A stretch of DNA of 55,580 nucleotides, taken from Pleomorphomonas sp. (lineage in GTDB: Bacteria > Pseudomonadota > Alphaproteobacteria > Rhizobiales > Pleomorphomonadaceae). Positions 1 through 8,802 of this stretch are shown one piece after another (within the stretch, counting starts at the first letter, position 1; each line of letters opens with the position of its first letter). The translations under genes and the position numbers were made by a program. The notes under the pieces were generated by a model, which was given only the letters and a program-made list of their open reading frames with translations, made no database searches and was not told where the DNA came from. The stretch is from NCBI GenBank assembly GCA_029976075.1, contig JARKNW010000147.1, positions 1 to 55,580 of the forward strand, given 5' to 3'.

Positions 1-426
1 CGAGGGGATGCCGACCAGTTCGAGCAGCTCGACGGTGCGGTCGCGCCGGGCGCGCTTGTTGAGGCCGAGATGGACCTTCAGCACTTCGCCGATCTGCCAG
101 CCGACCGTGTAGCACGGGTTGAGCGAGCTCATCGGCTCCTGGAAGATCATGGCAAGGTCGTTGCCGACGATGCGCCGCCGCTCGCGGGCGGGGATGGTCA
201 AGAGGTCCTTGCCGTCGAACATCATGCGATCGGCGGTGATGGTTGCGGTCCACGGAAGGAGCCCCATCAGCGCCAGCATGGACACCGACTTGCCCGAGCC
301 GCTCTCGCCGACGATGGAGACGATCTCGCCCGGCTCGACGGTCATCGACACGCCGTCGACGGCGCGGAACTGGCCGCCCACCGTGCGGAAATCGACCGAG
401 AGGTTGCTGATTTCGAGAATGGGCAT
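1..426 (-). CDS. Dipeptide/oligopeptide ABC transporter ATP-binding protein (DppD-like), 3' end outside window
   Basis: First 142 residues of an ABC ATPase; the rest lies beyond position 1. I read an N-terminus MPILEISNLSVDFRT, a Walker A motif GESGSGKS at about residues 40-47 and a Q-loop segment AMIFQEPMSSLNP. The Q-loop followed by SSLNP is typical of the DppD/OppD group of peptide importers. The ATG (424-426) overlaps the TGA of the upstream permease gene as ATGA, so the two are translationally coupled. By family it would energise import through the two permeases encoded upstream. The signature motif, Walker B and the C-terminal oligopeptide-binding region cannot be seen here. Confidence 0.93.
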   Translation of the reverse strand, partial: MPILEISNLSVDFRTVGGQFRAVDGVSMTVEPGEIVSIVGESGSGKSVSMLALMGLLPWTATITADRMMFDGKDLLTIPARERRRIVGNDLAMIFQEPMSSLNPCYTVGWQIGEVLKVHLGLNKRARRDRTVELLELVGIPS

Positions 427-1310
427 CACGACCTCTTCAGCTTCGGATCGAGGGCGTCGCGCAGGCCGTCACCCATCAGGTTGATGGCCAGCACGGTGAT
501 CAGGATGGCAAGGCCGGGGAAGGTCACCACCCACCAGGCGCGGGTGATGAACTCGCGGGCCTCGGCCAGCATGGTGCCCCACTCGGGCGTCGGCGGCTGG
601 GCGCCCATGCCGAGGAAGCCAAGGGCGGCAGCGTCGAGAATGGCCCCAGAGAACGACAGGGCGGCCTGAACGATCAGCGGCGCCATGCAGTTCGGCAGGA
701 TGGTGACGAACATCAGCCAGAGCGGACCGGCGCCCGAGACACGCGCCGCGGTCACGTAGTCGCGGTTGCGTTCGGTCAGCACGGCGGCACGGGTCAGGCG
801 CACGTAGTGAGGCTGGGCGACAATTGCAATGGCGATCATCGCATTGGTGAGGCCGGGGCCGAGGATGGCGACCAGCGTCAGCGCCAGCAGCAGCGACGGG
901 AAGGCGAGGATGACGTCCATGACGCGCATGATCGTCGTGTCCACCCAGCCACGGAAGAAGCCCGCGAACATGCCGATGATGACGCCGCCGATCAGCGACA
1001 CCGAGACGACGACGACACCGATGAACAGCGAGAAGCGCGAACCGAAGATCAGGCGCGACAGGATGTCGCGGCCGAGCGCATCGGTGCCCAGCAGGAAGAT
1101 GCCTTCGCTGCCATGGGTGAGAGGGGGGGCCAGAAGCGCGTCGCGGAACTGCTGGTCGGGATCGAAGGGGGCGAAGATCGGCGCGGCAAGCGCGACGAGC
1201 ACCAGCGCCACGAACAACACCAGGCCGGCGACGGCACCGTGGTTTTCCGAGAAATAGCGCCAGAATTCCTTGAGGCGCCCCGGACGGACAGAAGCGGAGA
1301 CAGCGGTCAT
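426..1310 (-). CDS. Dipeptide-type ABC transporter permease (DppC-like)
   Basis: 294 residues, the usual size for DppC/OppC. A short cytoplasmic N-terminus is followed by a first membrane segment around residues 28-50, then a periplasmic loop, then the permease core. The EAA-type loop that contacts the ATPase reads VTAARVSGAGPLWLMFVTILPN. It starts four bases after the DppB-like gene stops and overlaps the ATPase gene by ATGA, so it belongs to the same minus-strand operon. It is an inner-membrane subunit of a peptide or similar importer. The substrate cannot be told from the permease; nickel, opine and glutathione importers share this architecture. Confidence 0.93.
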   Translation of the reverse strand: MTAVSASVRPGRLKEFWRYFSENHGAVAGLVLFVALVLVALAAPIFAPFDPDQQFRDALLAPPLTHGSEGIFLLGTDALGRDILSRLIFGSRFSLFIGVVVVSVSLIGGVIIGMFAGFFRGWVDTTIMRVMDVILAFPSLLLALTLVAILGPGLTNAMIAIAIVAQPHYVRLTRAAVLTERNRDYVTAARVSGAGPLWLMFVTILPNCMAPLIVQAALSFSGAILDAAALGFLGMGAQPPTPEWGTMLAEAREFITRAWWVVTFPGLAILITVLAINLMGDGLRDALDPKLKRS

Positions 1311-1314
1311 CGGG

Positions 1315-2325
1315 TTACCTCTGGTGCCGGATCTTGGGATTGACGAGGCCGTAGAGCATGTCGACGATCAGGTTGACGCCCATGACGATGAGGGCGATCA
1401 GCACGAGGCCACCCTGCACGGCCGGATAGTCGCGCCGGAAGATGGAATCGACCATCCACTTGCCGACGCCGGGCCAGGAGAATATCGTCTCGGTCAGGAT
1501 GGCGCCGGCCATCAGCACGCCGATCTGCAGGCCGATAGTGGTGATCACCGGGATCAGGGCATTGCGGAGCGCATGCACGGCGACCACGCGGAACGGGCTG
1601 AGACCCTTGGCCTTGGCGGTGCGGATGTAGTCTTCGCCGAGCACCTCAAGCATGGCCGATCGCGTCTGACGGGCGATGACGGCGAGCGGAATGGTGCCGA
1701 GCACGATGGTCGGCAGGATGAGATGGCTTGCCGCCGACTGGAAGGCGCCCGCCTTGCCGGACAACAGGCTGTCGATCAGCATGAAGCCGGTCACCTTGGG
1801 GAAGAAGAACATCAGCGAGATGCGACCGGACACCGGCGTCCAGCCGAGGATGCCGGAGAAGACGATGATGAGGAGCAGCGCCCACCAGAAGATCGGCATG
1901 GAGTAGCCGACCAGCGCCGTGGCCATCGCCGTGTGGTCGAACCAGGAATTGCGCTTGACGGCGGCGATGACGCCAGCCGGCACGCCGAGCACCACGGCGA
2001 AGATCACCGCGCAGAACGACAGCTCCAGCGTTGCCGGGAACAGCGTGAAGAACTCGGTGAAGATCGGCTTCTTGGTGGAGATCGAAGTGCCGAAGTCGCC
2101 GTGCATCAGGTCGGTGAAATAGAAGATGAACTGCTTCCAGAGCGGCAGGTCGAACCCGAAGCGATGCATCAGCTCGGCGTAACGTTCGGGCGATATGCCA
2201 CGCTCGCCGGCGAGCAGCAGCACCGGGTCGCCGGGCAGCAGGCGGATGAAGAAGAAGGCGACCAGGCTGACGCCGATGAAGGTCGGGATCAAGAGGCCGA
2301 GGCGTCGGAGGATGAAACCGAACAT
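1315..2325 (-). CDS. Dipeptide-type ABC transporter permease (DppB-like)
   Basis: 336 residues, typical of DppB. The N-terminus (MFGFILRRLGLLIPTFIGVS) is the standard first helix of this family and is followed by the conserved RLLPGDP. The EAA loop is RTAKAKGLSPFRVVAVHALRN in the last third. It lies 9 bases after the stop of a GNAT acetyltransferase gene and 4 bases before the DppC-like gene. It forms the heterodimeric inner-membrane channel with the DppC-like protein. Confidence 0.93.
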   Translation of the reverse strand: MFGFILRRLGLLIPTFIGVSLVAFFFIRLLPGDPVLLLAGERGISPERYAELMHRFGFDLPLWKQFIFYFTDLMHGDFGTSISTKKPIFTEFFTLFPATLELSFCAVIFAVVLGVPAGVIAAVKRNSWFDHTAMATALVGYSMPIFWWALLLIIVFSGILGWTPVSGRISLMFFFPKVTGFMLIDSLLSGKAGAFQSAASHLILPTIVLGTIPLAVIARQTRSAMLEVLGEDYIRTAKAKGLSPFRVVAVHALRNALIPVITTIGLQIGVLMAGAILTETIFSWPGVGKWMVDSIFRRDYPAVQGGLVLIALIVMGVNLIVDMLYGLVNPKIRHQR

Positions 2326-2334
2326 GATGCGGGG

Positions 2335-2832
2335 TCAGTCCAGGCTCGAGAGTTGCTTGACGAAGATGTGGGTCGGATGCGTTTCATGGCGTCCGTCGGG
2401 CGTCCAGATCGGGGCTTGCCGGACGCCGCTGTCGCGCCATCCGGCGCGAGCATAGAACCTGTGGGCCCGGTCGTTGCCGGCCGAACACTGGATCACCGCG
2501 TCGCGGACGCCACGCCGGGCAAGTTCCATCTCGGTCGTGGCCAGAAGACCACTTGCGAGGCCGGTTCCGCGCGCCTTGGCGGCGACGTAGAACTGGTCGA
2601 CCTCGTTACCTTCGATGGCGGAAAAGCCGATGATCTCGCCAGCCGCCTCGGCGACGAGACCGCCGGCTTCGAGCGGCCCGAGGCGAAGCTCGAAGCTCTC
2701 CAGGGTTCGCTCGGCCACCGCGTGCGCCGGCAGGACCGATGCGTGGCCGTCGTGCCAGGCATCGTGCCACAGCCGGACGATCGCGGCACGGTCGTCGGGG
2801 CGGAAGGGACGGAAGGCGGTTGCGATGGACAT
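2335..2832 (-). CDS. GNAT-family N-acetyltransferase inside the peptide ABC operon
   Basis: 165 residues from the ATG at 2832, which has GGAAG about seven bases upstream. The frame stays open to 2925, but the extra 31 residues do not look like GNAT sequence. The acetyl-CoA binding motif A reads ARGTGLASGLL at about residue 107, followed by an amphipathic helix and the C-terminal HRFYARAGWRDSG typical of GNAT enzymes. It sits between the binding-protein gene and the permease genes and ends 9 bases before dppB. Its product may act on an imported compound (for example an amine or amino acid group), but that is inference from position. The substrate is unknown. Confidence 0.88.
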   Translation of the reverse strand: MSIATAFRPFRPDDRAAIVRLWHDAWHDGHASVLPAHAVAERTLESFELRLGPLEAGGLVAEAAGEIIGFSAIEGNEVDQFYVAAKARGTGLASGLLATTEMELARRGVRDAVIQCSAGNDRAHRFYARAGWRDSGVRQAPIWTPDGRHETHPTHIFVKQLSSLD

Positions 2833-2988
2833 GGGCTTCCAGTAGCCGCCGGAAACCCGGCCTGCAAGCGACAAGGTCGCGATTTGACCATTTTGCCGGC
2901 ACGAAATTGCCGAGATTTCCGCCATCCTACATGGTTTTCCGCATGGCGGCGGGCGGACGCGGCGCTTCGTGACGTTGTTTCTTCATGC

Positions 2989-3021
2989 AAAAACGGTTCC
3001 GGAGAGGGCTCTCCGGAACCG
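2989..3021 (-). terminator. Intrinsic terminator after the binding-protein gene
   Basis: A perfect 12-bp stem (2994-3005 with 3010-3021, arm CGGTTCCGGAGA) with a 4-base loop is followed on the minus strand by five T residues (2989-2993). It lies 22 bases past the stop of the binding-protein gene and before the GNAT/permease genes. It would therefore act as partial termination, giving more binding protein than membrane components, a common arrangement in such operons. Confidence 0.85.
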
Positions 3022-3042
3022 CGTTAGCCGTAACGGCTTGCC

Positions 3043-4635
3043 TTACTCGGCGAGGTCGACACCGTCGAAGCGGTGCGAGCCGAGCGGATCGACCTTGTAG
3101 TCGACCACGGCCTTGGACATCGGCACATAGGTGGTGGAGTGGGCAATGGTCGCCCACGGCGCTTCCTTCTTGAAGACGACCTGCGCGTCCTCATAGAGCT
3201 TGGTGCGCTCGGCAACGTCCGACACCTTGCTGGCCTTGACGACGAGGTTGTTGAACTCCTCGTTGCACCAGTTGGCGCGGTTCGAACCGCCGACGCCGGC
3301 ACAGCCGGCCAGCACGGCCAGGAAGTTGTCCGGGTCGCCGTTGTCGCCGGTCCAGCCCATCAGGACGGCACCGTCACGCGCCTTGTCCTGGCTGCGCTTC
3401 AGATACTCGGCCCACTCGTAGGAGACGATCTCGACCTTGACGCCGACCTTGGCGAAGTCGGCCTGGATCAGCTCGGCCATGCGGCGGGCATTCGGGTTGT
3501 AGGGACGCGACACCGGCATCGCCCACACCTTCATGGAGAGATCCTTGACGCCAGCCTCGGCGAGCAGCTTCTTGGCCGCTTCCGGATCATAGGGGTCGTC
3601 CTGGACCTGGTCGTTGTAGGACCACATGGTCGGCGGGATCGGGTTCTTGGCGGCCTGGCCGGTCCCCTGGAACACCGCTTCGATGATCGCCTGCTTGTTG
3701 ATCGCCATGTTGAGGGCCTTACGGACGCGCACGTCGTCGAAGGGCTTCTGCAGGACGTTGTAGGCGAGGTAACCGATGTTGAGGCCGGCCTGGCTCATCA
3801 GCTGGACGCTGTTGTCAGACTGCAGGGCCTGCACGTCGGCCGGGTTCGGGTAAGGCATCAGCTGGCATTCGCCGGCCTTGAGCTTCTGTACGCGGACCGA
3901 AGCATCCGGCGTGATGGCGAAGACCAGGTCGTCGATCTTCTGCTTGCCGCCCCAGTAGTCGGCGAAGGCCTGGTAGCGGATGACCGCGTCCTTCTCGTAG
4001 GCGACGAACTGGAAGGGGCCGGTGCCGACCGGAAGCTGGTTGAGGTCGGACTGCTTGCCGGCGGCGGCGAGCTTGTCGGCGTATTCCTTGGAGAGGATCG
4101 ACGCGAAGTCCATGGCGAGGTTGGCGAGCATCGGCGCGTTGGCGGCCGTGAGCGTCATCTTGACGGTGTAGTCGTCAACCTTCTCGATCGACTTGACGAG
4201 GTTCGGCATGTCCATGCCGGTCCAGTATTCCCAGGTGCCGCCAGCGTAGGAGTACCAGGGGTCGTTCTTGTCGTTCTGGCGCTTGAACGAGAAGATCACG
4301 TCATCGGCGTTGAAGTCGCGGGTCGGCGTGAAATACTCGGTGGTGTGGAACTTGACGCCCTTGCGCAGATGGAAGGTGTAGACGGTGCCGTCTTCCGAAA
4401 TGTCCCAGCTCTCGGCGAGGCCGGGGATGACGCTGGTGGTGCCGCGATCGAACTCGGTCAGGCGGTTGTAGACCGGCTTCGAGGAGGCGTCGAAGGTGTT
4501 GCCACCAGCGTAGGGCGCCGGATCGAAGCCTTCAGGGCTGCTCTCGGAGCAGTAGACAAACGTCTTGGCGTGGGCGGCACCCGCAAGGCCTGCCACGAGC
4601 ATGGTGGCCGCCAGAAGGCGGTACATCGTTTTCAT
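3043..4635 (-). CDS. Periplasmic dipeptide/oligopeptide-binding protein (DppA-like, SBP_bac_5)
   Basis: 530 residues, close to the usual 535 for DppA. Signal peptide MKTMYRLLAATMLVAGLAGAAHA with a likely cut after AHA. The mature start (KTFVYCSESSPEGFDP) and inner segments such as VYTFHLRKGVKFH and LPVGTGPF are family hallmarks. A GGGGAG ribosome site lies about eight bases before the ATG. It captures a peptide-like ligand in the periplasm and delivers it to the DppBC-like channel. A terminator just downstream separates it from the rest of the operon. Ligand class is inferred only; the family also binds haem, nickel chelates and murein peptides. Confidence 0.95.
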   Translation of the reverse strand: MKTMYRLLAATMLVAGLAGAAHAKTFVYCSESSPEGFDPAPYAGGNTFDASSKPVYNRLTEFDRGTTSVIPGLAESWDISEDGTVYTFHLRKGVKFHTTEYFTPTRDFNADDVIFSFKRQNDKNDPWYSYAGGTWEYWTGMDMPNLVKSIEKVDDYTVKMTLTAANAPMLANLAMDFASILSKEYADKLAAAGKQSDLNQLPVGTGPFQFVAYEKDAVIRYQAFADYWGGKQKIDDLVFAITPDASVRVQKLKAGECQLMPYPNPADVQALQSDNSVQLMSQAGLNIGYLAYNVLQKPFDDVRVRKALNMAINKQAIIEAVFQGTGQAAKNPIPPTMWSYNDQVQDDPYDPEAAKKLLAEAGVKDLSMKVWAMPVSRPYNPNARRMAELIQADFAKVGVKVEIVSYEWAEYLKRSQDKARDGAVLMGWTGDNGDPDNFLAVLAGCAGVGGSNRANWCNEEFNNLVVKASKVSDVAERTKLYEDAQVVFKKEAPWATIAHSTTYVPMSKAVVDYKVDPLGSHRFDGVDLAE

Positions 4636-4742
4636 AAGGTATACTCCCCTGTTGCCGAGCGAAATCGGCGAACCCCGAGCCTGGCCAGACGGTCTTCTTG
4701 TGGCTTATGCCCGTCAGCCGGCGAGCCCTTATCCGAACCGAC

Positions 4743-4754
4743 AATTGGCCAATT
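4743..4754. promoter_or_regulatory. Perfect 12-bp palindrome in the divergent dppA / CYTH-CHAD promoter region
   Basis: AATTGGCCAATT is a perfect palindrome, and AATTGGC is immediately repeated, so that 4749-4756 is a second palindrome (CCAATTGG). It lies about 108 bases upstream of the binding-protein start. It could be an operator for the peptide importer. No regulator in the window is obviously linked to it. The rest of 4636-4928 shows no clear promoter. Confidence 0.35.
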
Positions 4755-4928
4755 GGCAAGCATTTTTTCCCGTCTGGTCAGAAATAGGGCATCTCGCAGC
4801 CCCGGCCGCGATTGCTCTGCCGCTTCCGCCAGCCTCGGTGGTGTTGGCGAAGCCGAATCGTTGCGGGCTGGCTCGCCAAAGCTTTCCACCGGCGATAGGA
4901 TCGGCTCGGCGTGGAGGAGTGCAAGAGC

Positions 4929-6440
4929 ATGGCGGATGGGATCGAGGCGGAACTGAAGGTAGCCGTGGATGCAGCCGGCGCCTCGCGTCTCGCGCGAATT
5001 GCCAGCTTGCAGGGGCTGAACGTCACTTCAAAGGGCGACAAGCGCCTCGTCAGCACCTATTTCGATACGCCCGATCTCGCGTTGCGGGCCAAAGGCATCA
5101 GCCTGCGCCTGCGCCGGGCAGGACGAAGCGGCGAGCAGACGGTGAAGTTCTCCGGCAGCTTTTCGCTGGGGCTCGCCGAGCGGCCGGAGTTCAATGTGCC
5201 CTATGCCGGGCGAGTCCCCGATTTGACACGCCTGCCCGACGAGGTGGCAGCGGAGCTGACAAGGCTCGTCGACGGTCGGCCGCTGGTACCGCTGTTTTCC
5301 ATGCGGGTGACGCGGCGACGGTGGGAGATCGTGACGCCCGGCGGGGACCGCGTCGAGATGGCACTCGACCGTGGGGCCGCGACCGCCGGCAGCCGGCGCG
5401 CCGACATTCGCGAAGTGGAACTCGAGTTGCTGTCGGGCGATCGCCGGGCTCTGTTCGAGGTGGCACGGCTTGCGCTGGCCGGCATTGCCTTCCATTTCTC
5501 GACCCATGCCAAGTCCGATCTCGGTTATGCGTTGCTCGAGGGCGAGATTGGCCCGGCCGGGCCGGCGACGGCGGTGGATACGCATCTCGACGAGGACATG
5601 TCCGTCGAGAAGGCGCTGCAACTGGTGCTGAGATCCTGTGCGGCACAAATCTCGGCCAACATCGCTGCCCTCAGGGTCTCCGAGAATCCGGAGGGCGCGC
5701 ACCAGTTGCGCGTCGGGTTGCGCCGGCTCAGGACGGCGCTGAAGATTTTTGCCTCCGTCATGGCGCCGGGTGCCGCCGATATGTTGGCCGCCGAAGCTCA
5801 GCGTCTTGCGGCGGAAGTCGCTCTGACGCGCGACATGGATGTGCTGATCGACGAGCTCGTGGCGCCGCTTGACGGTGGCGACATGACCGCCCTGATCGAT
5901 CTCCTCGAAAAGCGGCGCAAGGCGGCGCGGGCACGACTTGCCGCGGTCCTTTCCGAACCCGCTCTGGGGGACTTTCTGATCGACCTTCTGGCCTTTACCG
6001 AGGCGCGCGGCTGGTTGTCGACGGACGACATCGGCCAGAGTCTTGGGTTGGCCGCGCCGGTCGGGCCCTTTGCCGAACACACGATCGATCGCTTGAGGCG
6101 CAAGGTTGAAAAGCTCGGGCGCGATCCTGAAGCGCTTTCTCCGGACGAACGGCACGAACTCAGGAAAAGATTCAAACGGCTACGTTATGCGTTTGATTTC
6201 TTTGAGTCTTTGATGCCGAAGTCGGTGCGCCGCAAGTTATTGCCGAGAGTCAAGGCGGCCCAGGATGTGCTTGGCGTGCTCAACGATATTCACATGGCTC
6301 ACGTGATGCTTGACGACGTCCACGCCGCCGGACCCAAGGCGGGCGCGGTGGAGCGGGCGGTCGGCTACTGCCTCGGCTGGCACAGCGCGCGCGCCAAGGC
6401 CATCTGGGAGCGACGTTCCGACGACCTGTCGCTCGATTGA
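4929..6440 (+). CDS. CYTH and CHAD domain protein
   Basis: 503 residues from the ATG at 4929, preceded by GGAGGAG about ten bases upstream; a GTG at 4911 is less likely because it overlaps that ribosome site. The N-terminal CYTH domain (about 1-200) opens with the signature EAELK (ExExK), used for metal and triphosphate binding. The C-terminal CHAD domain (about 220-500) has two helical repeats with the basic motifs AHQLRVGLRRLR and RHELRKRFKRLR. CYTH enzymes hydrolyse triphosphate compounds and CHAD domains bind polyphosphate, so a role in polyphosphate or tripolyphosphate metabolism is likely. It stands alone between a divergent importer operon and a hydrolase gene. Confidence 0.92.
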   Translation: MADGIEAELKVAVDAAGASRLARIASLQGLNVTSKGDKRLVSTYFDTPDLALRAKGISLRLRRAGRSGEQTVKFSGSFSLGLAERPEFNVPYAGRVPDLTRLPDEVAAELTRLVDGRPLVPLFSMRVTRRRWEIVTPGGDRVEMALDRGAATAGSRRADIREVELELLSGDRRALFEVARLALAGIAFHFSTHAKSDLGYALLEGEIGPAGPATAVDTHLDEDMSVEKALQLVLRSCAAQISANIAALRVSENPEGAHQLRVGLRRLRTALKIFASVMAPGAADMLAAEAQRLAAEVALTRDMDVLIDELVAPLDGGDMTALIDLLEKRRKAARARLAAVLSEPALGDFLIDLLAFTEARGWLSTDDIGQSLGLAAPVGPFAEHTIDRLRRKVEKLGRDPEALSPDERHELRKRFKRLRYAFDFFESLMPKSVRRKLLPRVKAAQDVLGVLNDIHMAHVMLDDVHAAGPKAGAVERAVGYCLGWHSARAKAIWERRSDDLSLD

Positions 6441-6693
6441 GATCGGCGATCGCAGAAATATGCGGTTTACATATTAGTAAAAATACGTGAGTGTCGGTGT
6501 GGGCTTGGGGCGCCCCGACACTGGTGGGCCGGATTCGGCGTCTGGAACTCGTCTTAACGAAGAGATTCAAGTCCTGAATCCAAAGGCTCCACCGGAACGC
6601 CAGACTGCAAGTGGTTCGTTTTGCTCTGGTATTTGCTCCCTGAGTCACGTCGAGCGGATGCTGGCGCCGGAACGGACGCAAGGGAGCATCGAC

Positions 6694-7572
6694 ATGAGCG
6701 AACGCATCGTCATTACCCAGGACATGATCCGTCTCTATGACGAATACACCCACCTGACGCTCGACCGCCGTGGCTTCATGGAGAAGCTCGCCAAGCTGGC
6801 CGGCTCGAGCGCGGCGGCGGCGGCCATCGTGCCGCTGATCGAGGCCGGGCAGGCCAAGGCCGCCATCATCGAGCCGACCGATGATCGCATAGAGGCTTCG
6901 ATGGTGGAGTTTCCGGGCAGCGGCGGTACCTTGAAGGGCTATCTGGTTCGCGCCAAGGCGGCCGCCGGGCCTCTGCCTGGGGTCATGGTGATTCATGAGA
7001 ACCGCGGGCTCAATGGTCATATCGAAGATGTGGCCCGTCGCCTGGCCCTCGAAGGTTTCCTGGCCCTGGCTCCCGACTTCCTGTCGCCGGCGGGTGGTAC
7101 GCCGGCCGACGAAGACAAGGCGCGCGACCTGATCGCCAGCATCGACAGGGTGAAGGCCGTGCGCAATGCGGTCGCGGCGGCCACCTTCCTGCGCGACCAC
7201 GATGGCGGCAACGGCAAGTCGGGCAGTGTCGGCTTCTGCTGGGGCGGCGGGCTGTCGCTGCAAACGGCTGTCGCCGATCCGGGGCTCGGTGCCGCCGTCG
7301 CCTACTATGGCGCGCAACCGGCAGCCGAGCAGGTCGAGGCGATCAAGGCGCCGTTGCTCTTGCATTATGCCGGCCTCGATGACCGCATCAACGCCGGCAT
7401 CCCGGTGTTCGAGGCGGCGCTGAAAGCGGCGGGCAAATCCTACGAACTCCACATGTACGAAGGCGTCAACCATGCCTTCAACAACGACACCTCGACGGCG
7501 CGCTATGACAAGCCGGCATCCGATCTCGCCTGGATGAGAACCGTCGGCTTTCTCAAGCGGCACCTTACCTGA
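6694..7572 (+). CDS. Dienelactone hydrolase family protein
   Basis: 292 residues from the ATG at 6694, with AGGGAG seven bases upstream. After a short leader a twin-arginine-like stretch (DRRGFMEKLAKLAG) and an alanine-rich hydrophobic run (about residues 30-55) suggest Tat export or a membrane anchor. The alpha/beta hydrolase core has the nucleophile elbow GFCWGGG with cysteine, the aspartate in HYAGLDDRI and the histidine in VNHAFNND, forming the Cys-Asp-His triad of this family. These enzymes open lactones such as dienelactone, but many members, including exported ones like this, have unknown substrates. It appears monocistronic. Confidence 0.9.
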   Translation: MSERIVITQDMIRLYDEYTHLTLDRRGFMEKLAKLAGSSAAAAAIVPLIEAGQAKAAIIEPTDDRIEASMVEFPGSGGTLKGYLVRAKAAAGPLPGVMVIHENRGLNGHIEDVARRLALEGFLALAPDFLSPAGGTPADEDKARDLIASIDRVKAVRNAVAAATFLRDHDGGNGKSGSVGFCWGGGLSLQTAVADPGLGAAVAYYGAQPAAEQVEAIKAPLLLHYAGLDDRINAGIPVFEAALKAAGKSYELHMYEGVNHAFNNDTSTARYDKPASDLAWMRTVGFLKRHLT

Positions 7573-7672
7573 CGGGCGGGTGGCGACTCGGTTGCCAAAA
7601 ATATGATAAATCGGGCTTGGTCGCGCGCCAAATCGCCATATATAAGCGGCCGAGCAAGGAGCTGCCTTTTCC

Positions 7673-8599
7673 ATGTCGCCGACCGCCGCGGGCGTTCTCT
7701 TCAAGCTCGCCTCGACCATCGCCTTTGCCTTCATGCTGACGCTGATCAAGCTGGTGTCCGATCGCGTGCCGCCGGGCGAAATCCTGTTTTTTCGCTCCTT
7801 CTTCGGCATTGTTCCGGTGATCGTCTATCTGGTCGCGCTCGGTGTCTTCCCCAACTCGCTCAGGACTCAGCGGCCGCTCGGCCACGTACGCCGGTCGTTC
7901 GTCGGAACGGCCTCGATGTTCTGCTGGTTCACGGCGGTCAGCTATCTGCCGCTGCCGGACGCTACCGCCATCAGCTATTCGGGGCCTTTGTTCGGCGTGT
8001 GTTTTGCCGCCCTGCTGCTGCACGAGCGCGTCAGGGCCTTTCGCTGGGCGGCGGTGGGCATCGGCTTTCTCGGCGTGATGATCGTTATGTCCGAGCAGGT
8101 CAACGGCCTCGACGTGGGACTTCATGGCGGTCGGGCGATCGGTGCGGCCTGCGCGCTCGCCTCGGCGGTGCTCGGGGCGATCGCCGCCGTCACGGTCCGG
8201 GAACTGACCGCGACCGAGACGACAGGCGCCATCGTCTTCTACTTCCTGGCTTGCGGCTCGGTGTTTTCCTTCGTGACGCTGCCATTCGGCTGGGTGATCC
8301 CCAGCTTTGCCGACGCGGCCACGCTGGTCTTTGCCGGTTTGTTCGGCGGCATCGGCCAGGTGTTGATGACCCAATCCTATCGCCTTGCCGAGGCGTCGGT
8401 GATCGCCCCGCTCGACTACATCAACATGGTCTGGATCGTCATCATATCCTACCTGGTGTTCAATGACGTGCCGACGGCGGTGGTGCTCGCCGGATCGCTG
8501 GTGGTCATCGCCTCGGGCGTCTTCGTTGTCTGGCGCGAACGACGCCTCGGTATCCTCGAAGCCAAGGCCCAGGCCAAGAGTGCCGACACACCGACTTGA
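7673..8599 (+). CDS. DMT-superfamily (EamA) transporter
   Basis: 308 residues with about ten hydrophobic helices arranged as two EamA repeats (roughly residues 8-140 and 150-290). The second repeat contains PLDYINMVW, a segment frequent in the RhaT/S-adenosylmethionine-type branch. AAGGAG lies eleven bases before the ATG. Members are inner-membrane exporters or exchangers of metabolites. The substrate cannot be assigned from sequence, and neighbours give no clear hint. Confidence 0.88.
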   Translation: MSPTAAGVLFKLASTIAFAFMLTLIKLVSDRVPPGEILFFRSFFGIVPVIVYLVALGVFPNSLRTQRPLGHVRRSFVGTASMFCWFTAVSYLPLPDATAISYSGPLFGVCFAALLLHERVRAFRWAAVGIGFLGVMIVMSEQVNGLDVGLHGGRAIGAACALASAVLGAIAAVTVRELTATETTGAIVFYFLACGSVFSFVTLPFGWVIPSFADAATLVFAGLFGGIGQVLMTQSYRLAEASVIAPLDYINMVWIVIISYLVFNDVPTAVVLAGSLVVIASGVFVVWRERRLGILEAKAQAKSADTPT

Positions 8600-8802
8600 C
8601 TGCTCGCGCTACGTGGTCGGCGGACTTTCTGGCTTCCGATCTCGTCTGCCGGGGCGATGCTTGCCACGATCGATCTCGGAAGCATGCGTGGCCGCATTGG
8701 ATTGGTTATGCCGGTACCACCGCATGACGTTGACACTCCCTTGGACGCGGGCCAAAAGGGTCGGCAGGGCCTCGGGAAGAATTTCGGCGGGAGATATCTC
8801 CG

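Noticed and set aside
1270..4956. Long plus-strand frames opposite the peptide transporter genes (about 585 and 627 codons)
   Set aside because: Asp/Glu/Arg-rich composition typical of antisense shadows, while the minus strand encodes complete, recognisable transporter proteins.
8600..8802. Possible TPP riboswitch before thiO
   Set aside because: I looked for the conserved CTGAGA and ACCTGATC-type elements on both strands and found neither.
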